Shown here in pieces: positions 22,576 to 33,776 of a DNA stretch of 64,000 bases. The notes under the pieces were generated by a model. The model did no database searches. It worked only from the letters and a program-made list of their open reading frames with translations, and was not told the origin of the DNA. The DNA is from Bacteroidota bacterium. GTDB lineage: Bacteria > Bacteroidota > Bacteroidia > AKYH767-A > OLB10. Each line of letters begins with the position of its first letter. The stretch's first letter is position 1. The position numbers and the translations under genes are program-made. The stretch spans positions 930,001 to 994,000 of the forward strand of contig JADJOA010000014.1 of assembly GCA_016714005.1 (NCBI GenBank), in the 5' to 3' direction.

Positions 22576-24075
22576 ATGAGATTAATAAAATTATTTGTGC
22601 TGATGTTAATCTGTACAATAGCAGTTGCTCAGCATAGCAATAAAATTTGGTGTTTTGGCGACAGTGCCGGTATCAATTTTAGTATGCCTAATGCTCCAAC
22701 TTTTTTTAGCTCTGGTATGGATTGCAGAGGCAGTAGTTGTAGTATTGCTGATAGTACAGACAGTTTATTATTTTATGCGCACACTTTAAATTATTATCTT
22801 ACTTCTAATATTAGAGGAGCGGTTAGAAATAAGATGCACAATATAATGGATAATGGCGACAGTATTATTGGGCAGGGTTGGTATAATGAAATGATAATTA
22901 TTCCCAATCTAAATAGCCCTAATATTTACTGGTTATTTCATGTGGAAGCATCCGTACAGACGGGTATTTATTATTCTTTAATAAATATGGCAAGTAATGG
23001 AGGATTAGGAAAAGTTGTTTTGAAGAATATTCAATTACAAAATTTTGATATGTTTTCTTGCACCGCTGCCATAAAACACGGAAATGGCAGAGACTGGTGG
23101 GTATTATTCAAACCATCCGGGGCAACAACCCCTAATAACCAGTTTTATGAGTATCTTGTTACCCCTACTGGCATACAAGGACCTTACATTTACAATATTG
23201 GATTAACAAGTGGAAGTGATTTTGGACAATTTACTTTTAACCACATAGGAAACAAATTAGCTTTTGCTAACGCAGCGGGCTTGTTACAATTATTTGATCT
23301 TGACAGATGCAGTGGCAGCATTACAAATCCATTAATACTGAGCCAACAAAATTTTACCACACCACCCTTATTTTCGGGAATAGAGTTTTCGCCTAATGAT
23401 AGTGTAATGTATGTTACCACTACCACCCAGAGTTATTATTTGTTTCAGTATAATTTAACAGCACCCAATATTGCAGCAAGTAAAGATACTATTGCCACCA
23501 TTTTTACTCCACCATGGTCTGGCGGGTATTTAAAACTTGCGCCAGATGGTAAAATTTACTGGAGTATAGCATGGTACGATGGCGTTAATTTTAACTACCC
23601 TTACGATAGTACCGATTACAACATGTATAACATGAACCTGAGTGTAATAAACAACCCCAATGCCTTAGGCACTGCCTGCAACTTTACACCATTTAGTTTT
23701 TACCTTGGGGGTAAGCGCACTTATTATGGCTTGCCCAATAATCCTGATTATAATTTGGGTGCATTAACCGGGAGTGTGTGTGATACATTAACATCAATTG
23801 GCAATGAACAATTGGCAATTAGCAAAGCAGACCTGCATGTTTTTTACAGCACTCCATGGCAAAAGTTATTTGTAAATGCAGATGGATTGATGGGAAAAGA
23901 ATTTGAGTTAAGAATTGTGGACGGGATGGGAAAAACGATTGTAAAAGAAGAAGGGAGAATTTATTATGGGAGTTTCTCAAAAGATGTTGATTTGAAAAAT
24001 GCAACTACAGGCATGTACATTGTTACACTTCAAACTGAAAAAGAAAGATTAGTAAAGAAGTTTGTAAAGGGATAA
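22576..24075 (+). CDS. Secreted beta-propeller-like protein with type A T9SS tail
   Basis: About 499 residues. The start is set at MRLIKLFVLMLICTIAVAQ because the upstream in-frame codons lie inside the terminator hairpin. The body begins NKIWCFGDSAGINFSMPN, a segment found at the front of many Bacteroidota surface proteins with WD- or propeller-like repeats (FTFNHIGNKLAFANA, GIEFSPNDSVMYVTT, YLKLAPDGKIYWSI). The tail (GKEFELRIVDGMGKTIVKE, ATTGMYIVTLQ, VKKFVKG) is a type A sorting domain. Role unknown. Confidence 0.78.
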   Translation: MRLIKLFVLMLICTIAVAQHSNKIWCFGDSAGINFSMPNAPTFFSSGMDCRGSSCSIADSTDSLLFYAHTLNYYLTSNIRGAVRNKMHNIMDNGDSIIGQGWYNEMIIIPNLNSPNIYWLFHVEASVQTGIYYSLINMASNGGLGKVVLKNIQLQNFDMFSCTAAIKHGNGRDWWVLFKPSGATTPNNQFYEYLVTPTGIQGPYIYNIGLTSGSDFGQFTFNHIGNKLAFANAAGLLQLFDLDRCSGSITNPLILSQQNFTTPPLFSGIEFSPNDSVMYVTTTTQSYYLFQYNLTAPNIAASKDTIATIFTPPWSGGYLKLAPDGKIYWSIAWYDGVNFNYPYDSTDYNMYNMNLSVINNPNALGTACNFTPFSFYLGGKRTYYGLPNNPDYNLGALTGSVCDTLTSIGNEQLAISKADLHVFYSTPWQKLFVNADGLMGKEFELRIVDGMGKTIVKEEGRIYYGSFSKDVDLKNATTGMYIVTLQTEKERLVKKFVKG

Positions 24076-24096
24076 AAGTAACTTTTAGTTTATCTT

Positions 24097-25129
24097 TTAT
24101 TGTATCTCCCAAATTTCTCTTCCTCTTAAAAGCTTATCTAAATCTCCTGCACCTTTTGTTTTAATAACGTTATCAATCTGGTTAATTAAATCATCTTCGT
24201 AACAAGCACGTTGCTCGGTATAAAAAACACCAAATGGCCGAGGGAAATGTCCTTGTTTTTTAGGGTCATCAAAAAAAGCGCGATAGTATTCCTGCTTTTA
24301 CTCTGTCGGTTTCGTCATGTACCCAAAGATCGTTTACAGAGTTCCCATCTTCAGTCACATTTACAATCACTGGCTTAAAGCCATCTAATTTTATTCCAAG
24401 CTCACTGTTTTGTCCGAACACAAGCGGCTTGCCGTTTTCTACAAAAATTGCTTCAGCTTTTTTAGAGCTTTTCTCTGTATAAATTTCAAAGGCGCCATCG
24501 TTAAACACATTGCAGTTTTGGTAAATTTCTAAAAAGGAAGTTCCTTTATGTGCGTTTGCTCGTCTTAACATGTCTTTTAAATGCACAGGGTCTCTGTCCA
24601 TGCTGCGTGCAATAAAAGTTGCATCGGCACCCATTGCCAAAGCAATAGGGTTAAAAGGATGGTCTAAGGAACCAAACGGTGTGCTCTTGGTTACCTTACC
24701 TTCTTCGCTTGTTGGAGAGTATTGTCCTTTAGTTAAACCATAAATCTGGTTGTTAAACAAAAGAATATTTACATTAAAATTTCTGCGCAGCAAATGGATA
24801 AAGTGATTGCCTCCTATTGAAGTAGAATCACCATCACCTGTTACGATCCAAACACTTAAATCGGGGCGGGCTCCTTTTAAACCACTTGCAATGGCAGTTG
24901 CTCGTCCGTGTATAGAGTGCATACCAAAAGTTTCCATATAGTAAGGAAAGCGACTTGAGCAACCAATGCCCGATATAAAAACAATTTGCTCACGTGGAAT
25001 TCCTAATTCGGGCACTACTGTTTGAACTTGTTTTAAAATTGAATAGTCGCCACATCCGGGACACCATCTTACATCCTGGTCGGTTACAAGTTCTTTTGAG
25101 GTTAATGCGGGAGTTGCTGTATTTTCCAT
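24097..25129 (-). CDS. korB: 2-oxoacid:ferredoxin oxidoreductase, beta subunit
   Basis: Thiamine-diphosphate subunit of a KorAB-type enzyme that turns a 2-oxoacid (probably 2-oxoglutarate) and CoA into acyl-CoA, CO2 and reduced ferredoxin. N-terminal DVRWCPGCGDYSILKQ; TPP/Mg site in IVTGDGDSTSIGGNHF with FNNQIYGLTKGQYSPTS. The long frame stops early at 24269. Correcting one base there gives the normal end (FFDDPKKQGHFPRPFGVFY, then LLRGREIWEIQ), so the gene runs to 24097. It lies 43 bp downstream of korA in the same operon. Confidence 0.92.
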
Positions 25130-25172
25130 TTTAGTATTTTCTTCTTTTAATAAAAATGATTTTAGTTTGCTT

Positions 25173-27006
25173 TTAGCATTTCAACAATTTTTCTTTTACC
25201 TCACCTGCAGTAAAAGGCAGTCCTTTTATTTTATTTAAACCAACGGCAGGTATCAAATATTTGTCGCGTATAATTTTAATAAGCTGACCCGTATTCATTT
25301 CAGGAATCAAAACTTTATCAAAACTATACAGCAACTCGCCAAGGTTTTTAGGGAAAGGTTTAATGTAACGAACCTGTGCATGTGAAACTTCATAACCTTC
25401 TTTACGTGCTTCTATGCAAGCAGTTTTTATAGCACCATATGTACTTCCCCAACCCAATATAAGTAACTTACCTTTTTCACTTCCAGAATCTAATTTTTGA
25501 TTTGGAATGCTATCTGCAACTTTTTCAACTTTTGCTTGACGCATATGAACCATAAACTCATGGTTCTCGGGGTCGTAACTGATGTTACCTGTTTCGTGCT
25601 GTTTTTCTATTCCGCCAATACGATGCTCTAAACCTTTAGTGCCGGGTATTGCCCAAGGGCGTGATAGTTTTTCATCCCGCTTATATGGCAAATACTTATC
25701 GCCATTTTTTTCTTTGATGAAAGAAACTTTTATTTCTTTTAAATCCTTGGCGCTTGGAAATCTCCAAGGTTCTGACCCATTTGCAATATAACCATCACTT
25801 AAGAAAATAACAGGGGTCATATACTCAACAGCAATGCGGCATGCTTCAAAAATAGTTTCAAAGCAATCTGCCGGACTCGAAGCAGAAATTACAGGCATGG
25901 GTGCTTCTCCGTTTCTTCCATACCAAGACTGGAATAAATCACTCTGCTCTGTTTTTGTTGGCAGTCCTGTTGAGGGTCCGCCACGCTGTATATTGCAAAT
26001 TACTAAAGGTATTTCGAGCATAACAGCCAAGCCCATTGCTTCACCTTTAATGCAATGCCCGGACCTGATGATGCGGTTACTCCCAAGCTACCACCAAAGG
26101 AGGCGCCAATAGAAGAACATATAGCGGCAATTTCATCTTCCGCCTGAAATGTTTTTACACCAAACGCTTTATGTTTAGCAAGTTCATGCAAAATATCTGA
26201 TGCGGGAGTAATGGGGTAGGTGCCGTAAAAAAGAGGGAGGTTAGATTTTTGCGATGCAGCACTCAATCCCATAGCAGTTGCCTGGTTGCCCATTATGTTT
26301 CTGTAAACACCAGGAGGCATTGGGGCAGGTTGCACTTCGTAACGCGTAGTAAATGTTTCGCTTGTATCGCCAAAATGATATCCTGCTTTTAAAATTTTAA
26401 TGTTAGCATCAAGTATCTCAGGTTTCTTGCCAAATTTTTCTTCTAAAAATTTTACCGAGTTTTCTAAAGAACGATTGTACATCCAATATAAAAGCCCAGC
26501 ACAAACATATTTTTAGCGCGGTCAATTTCTTTTGTGCCTAAACCGGAATCGGAAAGTGCTAAACGTGTCATCTTGGTTACGTCAATAGTAACCAAACGGT
26601 AATTGCTTAATGAACCATCTTCAATTGGATTTTTTCCATCGGGGTAATTGGCAAGACGCAAATTTTTAGGATCAAAGCCATCGGTGTTGGCAATAATGGT
26701 TCCGCCATTTTTAAGGTTCCGCAAATTTGCTTTTAATGCGGCAGCATTCATTGCTACAAGTACATCGCACTTATCACCTGGTGAATAAATGTTAATAGAA
26801 CCAAAATGCAATTGATAACCCGATACACCTGCAAGTGTTCCTTGCGGGGCACGAATTTCGGCAGGGAAATCGGGGAACGTGCTCAAATCATTTCCAAACA
26901 AAGCAGCAGTGTTTGTAAACTGTGTTCCGGTAAGTTGCATTCCATCGCCTGAGTCTCCTGCAAATTTTATAATGACTCTGTCTAATACTTCAGTTGATTT
27001 TGACAT
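25173..27006 (-). CDS. korA: 2-oxoacid:ferredoxin oxidoreductase, fused gamma-alpha subunit
   Basis: Partner of KorB, about 611 residues. The N-terminal part is the gamma domain (IIKFAGDSGDGMQLTGTQF, DFPAEIRAPQGTLAGVSGYQ). The alpha part follows (MGNQATAMGLSAASQ, FYGTYPITPASDILHELAKH, TASSGPGIALK, NIQRGGPSTGLPTKTEQSDL) and the C-terminus (AQVRYIKPFPKN, IPEMNTGQLIKIIRDKYL). Frame breaks near 26470 and 26035 split it into three open frames. A strong hairpin separates it from gldJ upstream. Confidence 0.92.
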
Positions 27007-27068
27007 TGTAATAATTTGTTAATGCAACGAAAGTAGAAATTTTTTTGTTTTCGGTTTTCACAGATATT

Positions 27069-27123
27069 TATAAATGATAAAACGCTGTCCCTCCTTATGA
27101 AAGACAGCGTTTTATCATTTATA
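27069..27123 (-). terminator. 21-bp perfect hairpin after gldJ
   Basis: Inverted repeat 27069-27089 with 27103-27123 (13-nt loop), perfect over 21 bp. It lies 8 bp beyond the gldJ stop, between gldJ and korA on the minus strand. The stem ends in A/T on both sides, so it could terminate gldJ transcripts and keep korAB separate. Confidence 0.75.
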
Positions 27124-27131
27124 AATAAGGA

Positions 27132-28577
27132 TTATCCTTTTTTCTTTTTATTCTTTTTGAATCCTACAGGACTGCCCACTCTAATCATAGAGCAACGGAA
27201 ACCAATCCAATCAGTTGCTTGCGCCTGGTCATAATATCTTCTTGCACCCGGGCTCATCCAATATGCACGGTCTTTCCATGAACCGCCTTTTACAACATGG
27301 GCATTGTCATCTATTAATGTAGTACCAGAATATTTATATTCTACATTATCTGGCTCATCACCATCTTCGGCATTTATATAATCTGATTTAGTGTAGTTTC
27401 TTCTTCCCACGTTTTCTGTTTCGCCAACCTCACGGTAAACAATTCTTCCTAAACTGTCTTTTTCAGCAGTTTGTCCTTCCTCATCTAAAAGTTGCGTTAC
27501 AAACACGTTTCCACGATATGAGTTAAAGTCATCCATATCTTCAGGTGAGAGCGGGCGATAAACATCTTTTACCCATTCTGACACGTTACCTCCCATGTTA
27601 TACAAACCAAAATCGTTAGGCATGTAAGAGACTACAGGAGCTGAGATATCAGCATTATCGTTTAACTTACCTGCTGTACCCATGTTATCACCTCGTCCGC
27701 GTTTGAAGTTTCCAAGCATTTCACCACGATATTTTTCATCATCTTCTCTCACACCATGTCCATTCCAAGGATATATTTTTCGGTCCGTTACTCTTTCAAA
27801 CATAGTGTTTCCAATTAAACCACTGGCTGCATATTCCCATTGTGCTTCCGTTGGCAATTCATAACGTGGCAATAAAATTCCATCTTCCATTCTAACTTTA
27901 CGGGTATCGCGGTTAGGATTTAAATCGCGCAGGTTGCTTTTTACCAAACCTTCGTATTGTCCTGCAAGGTATGCATCAGAGTTAAAGTTGTCTTCATTAA
28001 CCTGGGCAGGGTTTACTCGTAAAATACCTTCTCTGATAAGGATTTGCTCATTAACACGATCGGTTCTCCATGCAGCAAAGTCGTTTGCCTGCAGCCAATT
28101 TACTCCTACTACAGGGTAATATTGATATGCAGGATGGCGCAGATACAACTCAACCATTGGCTCATTGTAAGCAAGTTTGCTTCTCCATACCAAAGTATCA
28201 GGCAGTGCTTTTTTGTAAACTTCTGGATAATCTGTTCCGAAAACACGATCTAACCAATACAAATATTCTAAGTAATGCACATTGGCAACTTCTGTTTCGT
28301 CCATGTAAAAAGATGAAACTGTTACACGTCTTGGAATATTATCCCAGTTATATGCAACTTCCTGCTCTGTGCGACCCATAGTAAAAGTTCCTCCTTCAAT
28401 AAGTACCAAACCGGGGCCGGTTTCCTGCTCTGTGTATGGAGTTACTTCAAATCCTCCGTTTTTTTCATCGTTGTAATTCCATCCTGTAACAGAAGATCTT
28501 TCTTTTTTACAAGAGGTGCCAGCAACCAGCATTAATGCTGATGCAATTGCAATTTTACCAATGAATTTGTTTTTCAT
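27132..28577 (-). CDS. gldJ: Gliding motility/T9SS lipoprotein GldJ
   Basis: Outer-membrane-associated lipoprotein needed in related bacteria for gliding and T9SS function. Lipobox IASALMLVAGTSCKKE (start at 28577, which gives a normal lipoprotein signal). The rest is a formylglycine-enzyme-like fold (GPGLVLIEGGTFTMGRTEQE, RRVTVSSFYMDETEV, YELPTEAQWEYAASG, GLYNMGGNVSEWVKDVY, VVKGGSWKDRAYWMSPG, WIGFRCSMI). The motif PRRVTVSSFYMDETEV and the neighbours porU/porV favour GldJ over GldK. 481 residues, frame intact. It is 38 bp downstream of porP. Confidence 0.85.
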   Translation of the reverse strand: MKNKFIGKIAIASALMLVAGTSCKKERSSVTGWNYNDEKNGGFEVTPYTEQETGPGLVLIEGGTFTMGRTEQEVAYNWDNIPRRVTVSSFYMDETEVANVHYLEYLYWLDRVFGTDYPEVYKKALPDTLVWRSKLAYNEPMVELYLRHPAYQYYPVVGVNWLQANDFAAWRTDRVNEQILIREGILRVNPAQVNEDNFNSDAYLAGQYEGLVKSNLRDLNPNRDTRKVRMEDGILLPRYELPTEAQWEYAASGLIGNTMFERVTDRKIYPWNGHGVREDDEKYRGEMLGNFKRGRGDNMGTAGKLNDNADISAPVVSYMPNDFGLYNMGGNVSEWVKDVYRPLSPEDMDDFNSYRGNVFVTQLLDEEGQTAEKDSLGRIVYREVGETENVGRRNYTKSDYINAEDGDEPDNVEYKYSGTTLIDDNAHVVKGGSWKDRAYWMSPGARRYYDQAQATDWIGFRCSMIRVGSPVGFKKNKKKKG

Positions 28578-28615
28578 TTTATAGTGGATATGTGATTTTG
28601 CTGTGGTTTTTAATC

Positions 28616-29620
28616 TTAAAATGTAGGACAACTAATTGCTTTAAATCTTTTTTTCTTTGGTTTACATTCAAACTGCATTCCAAAAGAAATTTCGTGCGAA
28701 CCGGCTGTAACATTGTTACTTAAGCGCGAAACAGTTACGTCATACGAGTAGCCAAACTTAAACAAATCTTTTTGAATTCCAATCAAAGCAATAAACGAGT
28801 CACCAGAGATAAATTTGTCCCCTTTAAAGTAACCCCTGTACCACAAGCCGCCAACTATTGGAGATTTTTGAATGTACATACCCAAATTTAACTGATTAAA
28901 CGCTGCCTGTTGTTGGTAAAGTATGTTGGGAGAAAGAAAAGTTCCTTCGTATTTTCCCTGATAAATAGTTGCACCCTTAAGGGGAAGCATTGCACCAACA
29001 TGTGCAGTATATTTTCTTGGAAGCGGACTAGAGCCTTCTACAATAAATGCTTGATCGGGTTCGGTAATATGATGTACCGCAACACCACCATAAACTTTAT
29101 TACTATATAATAATAGTCCTCCCCCAAAGTCAACAAATGAGTGCCCTTCATCTGGTCGTACTTCCTGAGTTTCGTAGATATATCCAAAGCGGGGGTCTAT
29201 TTCATCTCCAAATGTGAGTTTATCCCAATTAACTTTTTCCTGAACATAAGTTGCCTGCAAAGCAGCTCTTATAGTAAAGTTTCGGCTAACATTTACCTGG
29301 TAACTGTACATTCCTGCAATATCTGTTTTTGCTAATGTTCCCTCACCTGCTTTGTCATTCATTATCAATAATCCTACGCCACCACCAGTTGCATCAACGT
29401 GCTGATCGTAAGAGTCGCTATAAGTAATAAATGTTCTTGAAAGACCGGGCCATTGGTTACGGTAATTGAGTGCCAAGCGAGGGCAACGTGCTGCTCCTGC
29501 AAAGGCAGGATTCAAATAAATGGGGTTGGCATAGAACTGGGAAAACTCAGGGTCTTGTGCTTGAACCACATCTGTTTGAACAGTGGCGAGAACTAAAAAT
29601 ATGAGTATAAGTCTTTTCAT
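28616..29620 (-). CDS. porP: PorP/SprF family T9SS outer-membrane protein
   Basis: 334-residue outer-membrane beta-barrel protein. Signal peptide MKRLILIFLVLATVQTDVVQAQ, then the family signature DPEFSQFYANPIYLNPAFAG and NYRNQWPGL. The C-terminus has strands typical of the family (FKFGYSYDVTVSRLSNNV, GSHEISFGMQFECKPKKKR). Members assist SprB-like adhesins or anchor the T9SS ring. It is the first gene of a porP-gldJ pair and divergent from porU. Frame intact. Confidence 0.9.
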   Translation of the reverse strand: MKRLILIFLVLATVQTDVVQAQDPEFSQFYANPIYLNPAFAGAARCPRLALNYRNQWPGLSRTFITYSDSYDQHVDATGGGVGLLIMNDKAGEGTLAKTDIAGMYSYQVNVSRNFTIRAALQATYVQEKVNWDKLTFGDEIDPRFGYIYETQEVRPDEGHSFVDFGGGLLLYSNKVYGGVAVHHITEPDQAFIVEGSSPLPRKYTAHVGAMLPLKGATIYQGKYEGTFLSPNILYQQQAAFNQLNLGMYIQKSPIVGGLWYRGYFKGDKFISGDSFIALIGIQKDLFKFGYSYDVTVSRLSNNVTAGSHEISFGMQFECKPKKKRFKAISCPTF

Positions 29621-29828
29621 TACTTGTGGTTCTTTTAATGAATTTTATACGCAATAAACTAAATAAGTTGCATTTTGGCTAAACAAAACGGACAGTTGCG
29701 TATTTTATTTTGACAAATATATCTTTTAAAAATTTTAATATCAAACAAAATAAAACGTCAAATTACAAGTTATAGTAGTCGGGAAAAGTAATATCCTAAA
29801 TTTACACCTTTAACAATTGTCACCTGAA

Positions 29829-32800
29829 ATGAAATACAGAACCAAAATAATTTTTGTTGCAGCTCTTGCAACGTTGCTTCAAACCACTGCCGGAGCGCAA
29901 TCGTTAAATGCCGAAAACGCTTATTCGGTTTTATGGAAGGGCAGCAATGTTGCTTCTGCTAATAAGTTGTCAGCTAAAGTCTTAGGAAGCAAACCAACAT
30001 TAAATGAAATGGGAGTTCCTGTAATTACAATTTCGCTTCCTGTGCAGGATGAGGGCTTTGAGTACAAATCAATTCTTAAAAATATTTCAGCTTCAACTTT
30101 TGCTAAAACAGATTTTGAAATTGATTTTTCATCAGTTCCAACAAATGATTTTACTACAAAAACCACAATTTCTTACAACAGAAAAAAGCCTGAACTTTTT
30201 ATTGAAGTTGCTTGCTTGCGAAATGTGGGCGGCACTCTTCAAAAATTAAATTCTTTTGAAATAGATATTGAGAAAACAGGAGTTACGGTACCTCAGGTTA
30301 ACAGAGTATATGCAGCCAATTCTGTTTTAAAAGACGGCACATGGTTTAAAATTGGAGTAACCAAAGATGGGATTTACAAAATCACGTATGATTTTTTAAA
30401 AAACAAATTAGGTATTGATGCAGCCAGTACAAACCCTGCCAACATCAGGCTTTTTGGAAATGGTGGTGGTATGGTTCCCTTTTTAAATTCAATTGATAGA
30501 AAAGATGATTTAACAGAAAACGCAATTGAAGTATCAGCTAACGGAACGGTAGGTGTTTTAGATAACCAGGATTACGTTCGGTTTTATGGTCAATCTCCCG
30601 ATAGGTGGAATTTAAATGCTTCTAACAATAAGTTTTATCATCAAAAACATTTGTATTCAGATACTACTTATTATTTCCTTTCTGTTGACTTTAATGATGG
30701 TACATCTCCCAAAAGAATTCAAAGCGTAAATTCTTCTTCTGCTACACCCAATGTTACGGTAACAAGTTTTAACGACTACGCTTTTCATGAGGAAGATTTG
30801 CGCAATTTTATAAAATCGGGGAGAGAATTTTATGGGGAAGTTTTTGATCTCAACCTCACACAACCTTTTTCTTTTTATTTTCCTAATTTAACTACCGACA
30901 CAGCATTAGTGCGAACTTCTTTTGCAACACGTTCACCAGGCATAAGAAGTTACACAAAGTATTTCTGTAATAATAATTTGCTTTATACAGACTCTATTCA
31001 AACAGGCACTAATTATCTTGATGATTATGCTTATGAGTCTAATCGTTCTAAATCAATTATTCCTAATGGAGGCAGTAACGTTGATTTCTCCCTGCAATTT
31101 ATTCCTAGTAACAGTAGTTGTTACGGGTACTTAAATTATTTGGAAGTAAATGTAAGACGCAACCTTGTTTTTGGAATTAATAACGGTGTTGATCAACTGC
31201 AGTTTAGAGATTTAAATTCTGTTGGTGCGGGCAATGTTGCCCAGTTTTCAATAACCAATGCTAATTCTTCAACAAAAATTTGGAATGTAACTGACCCTAC
31301 AACTGTTTTTGTGCAATTAAACAACGGAACCAGTGGCGTATTTAATGCGCAAACCGATATGCTAAATCAATATGTGGCGTTTGGAGGCAACTTCCTTTCA
31401 CCTGTTTATTCCGAAAAAGTTGTTAATCAAAATTTACACGCCACTGCACAGGTTGATTACATAATAGTTGCTCACCCTTTATTTGTAGATGAGGCAAACC
31501 GTCTTGCCGATTTTCACAGGACAAAAAGTAATCTTTCTACGGTAGTAATTCCAACAAATCAAATTTATAATGAATTTTCTTCCGGAGCGCAAGACATAAG
31601 CGGTATCAGAGATTTTGTAAAAATGTTTTACGACAGAGCCTCCACATCTGGTACTTACCCACAACATCTTTTGCTATTTGGCGATGGCTCTTATAATAAC
31701 AAAAGCGCGAACGGTACGAATGGAAACTTTATTCCCACATACCAATCAATTAATTCTGTTTCATATATTAACTCTTATGTTACCGATGATTTTTTTGGAT
31801 TGCTAGATGATAACGAAGGATTATGTGGTAACTCAGAAAAAATTGATGTTGGAGTTGGAAGATTTAATTGCCGCAATAAAGAGGAGGCGAAACTGATGGT
31901 TGATAAAACAATAAGATATGGTTCTGAAAGTTTAAATAATACTGGTAATTGCAATAGCAATACATCGGGCGTATTTGGTGACTGGCGCAACACACTCACA
32001 TTTATTGCCGATGATGAGGATGGTAATTTGCACCTTCGTCAGGCCGACTCTCTTGGCTCATTTATTTTCAATAATGCCAGACAATTTAACGTTGATAAAA
32101 TTTATTTAGACGCTTATGAGCAGGTTGCTACACCTGCCGGACAAGCGTTTCCTGGTGCAACAGAAGCCATCAACAGAAGAATGGAAAAAGGCTCCTTGCT
32201 TATAAATTATACCGGACATGGTGGTGAAGTGGGCTGGGCGCAGGAAGGCGTAATTGATAATTCAGTAATTCTTGGCTGGAAAAACTCTACCAGGCTACCG
32301 GTTTTTGTAACTGCCACCTGCGAGTTTAGTCGTTGGGATGACCCTGCAAGAGTATCTGCTGGTGAAAATGTTTTTCTGAATCCTGATGGTGGCAGCGTTG
32401 CATTGTTTTCTACTACCAGGCTTGTTTACGCTTCTTTTAATGAAGACCTTAACAACAGTATTATTCGTGTAATGTTTACAAAAGTTAATGGAGAGTATCC
32501 GCTCCTTGGAGATATTTACAGATTAAGTAAAATAGAACCAATAAACCTTAATCAAAACACGCGCAACTTTAGTTTGCTCGGAGACCCTGCTTTAAAATGG
32601 CATACCCTAAATATAAAATAGAACCAACTGAAATAAACGGAGTGCCAATAATTGCTTATGCCGATACTATTGGAGCATTGCAAAAAGTTACTATGAAAGG
32701 AATTATAACAGATAGTAACGGGCAAAAACTTACTTCCTTTAATGGGTACATTTATCCATCTGTTTTTGATAAGCCCAATAGTGTTCAAACTTTAAACAAT

Positions 32801-33690
32801 GATGCAGGCAGCCCCCGCACAAATTTTGTTCTTCAAAAAAATATTCTGCATAAAGGAAAAGCCTCTGTTACAAATGGCGATTGGGAATTTACTTTCATAG
32901 TGCCTAAAGATATTGCGTATCAATATGGTGTTGGCAAGTTTAGTTTTTATGCCGAAAACGGAATTGCAGATGCATCGGGCTATAACGATAGTATTGTTAT
33001 AGGCGGTTCTTCTTCCAACAATATTTCAGACAATGATGGTCCGCAAATCAAATTGTATATGAACGATGAAAAATTTGTTACAGGCGGATTAACAAATGAA
33101 AACCCCAAGATATATGCCGTAGTGTTTGATTCAACCGGAATTAATACAGTGGGTAATGGGATTGGGCATGATATAACCGCTTCACTTGACGGAAAAATTG
33201 ATCCCGTATATGTTTTAAATGATTATTACGAGTCGGATTTAAACCAGTACCAGAGCGGGAAAATAGTTTACCCTTTGCAAAATTTAAGCGAAGGAAGGCA
33301 TACCTTAAAAATTAAAGTATGGGATATTTTAAATAACTCTAATGAAGCAAATACCGAGTTTATTGTTGCAGAGGCAGCCGAACTTGCCTTGAAACATGTG
33401 TTTAATTACCCAAATCCGTTTACCACCAATACGGCATTTTATTTTGAACACAATATGCCTTGCGAACCGCTGAACGTGCAAGTAGCAATTTATACAGTAA
33501 CCGGAAAGCTGGTAAAACCATCAGCAAAAGCACAACCTGCGAAGGCTTTAGGTCCGATAATATTTCGTGGGATGGCAAAGATGATTTTGGTGATAGAATT
33601 GGTAAAGGTGTATATGTTTATCGTTTAAAAGTTAATACCACTGACGGACTTACCGCATCTAAAACGGAAAAATTGGTGCTTCTCAAATAG
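29829..33690 (+). CDS. porU: T9SS C-terminal signal peptidase/sortase PorU
   Basis: Gingipain-family (C25) outer-surface protease that removes T9SS sorting tails and attaches cargo. About 1286 residues, signal peptide MKYRTKIIFVAALATLLQTT-AGAQS. The catalytic dyad is visible: His at about residue 797 in NYTGHGGEVGWAQE and Cys at about 831 in FVTATCEFSRWDDP, 34 residues apart as in PorU. The C-terminus ends in a sorting-like domain (NYPNPFTTNTAFYFEHN, WDGKDDFGDRIGKGVYVYR). Frame breaks near 32600 (an A run) and 33550. Directly followed by porV. Confidence 0.93.
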
Positions 33691-33715
33691 AACAAAAGTT
33701 AATTTTTTTAACGTA

Positions 33716-33723
33716 TATATTTG
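33716..33723 (+). promoter_or_regulatory. Possible -7 promoter element before porV
   Basis: TATATTTG fits TAnnTTTG, about 53 bp before the porV start. The -33 element is not clear. Confidence 0.35.
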
Positions 33724-33776
33724 CCACCTCTCAAAAAGAACCATAATAATTATTTTCAAAAATTAAATTTAAGTTC

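Noticed and set aside
27132..28577. Formylglycine-generating enzyme acting on the nearby sulfatase
   Set aside because: The fold is shared, but this is a GldJ-type lipoprotein in a T9SS locus, and the 37.8-kb sulfatase uses a Thr-type LtaS site rather than a Cys/Ser sulfatase motif.
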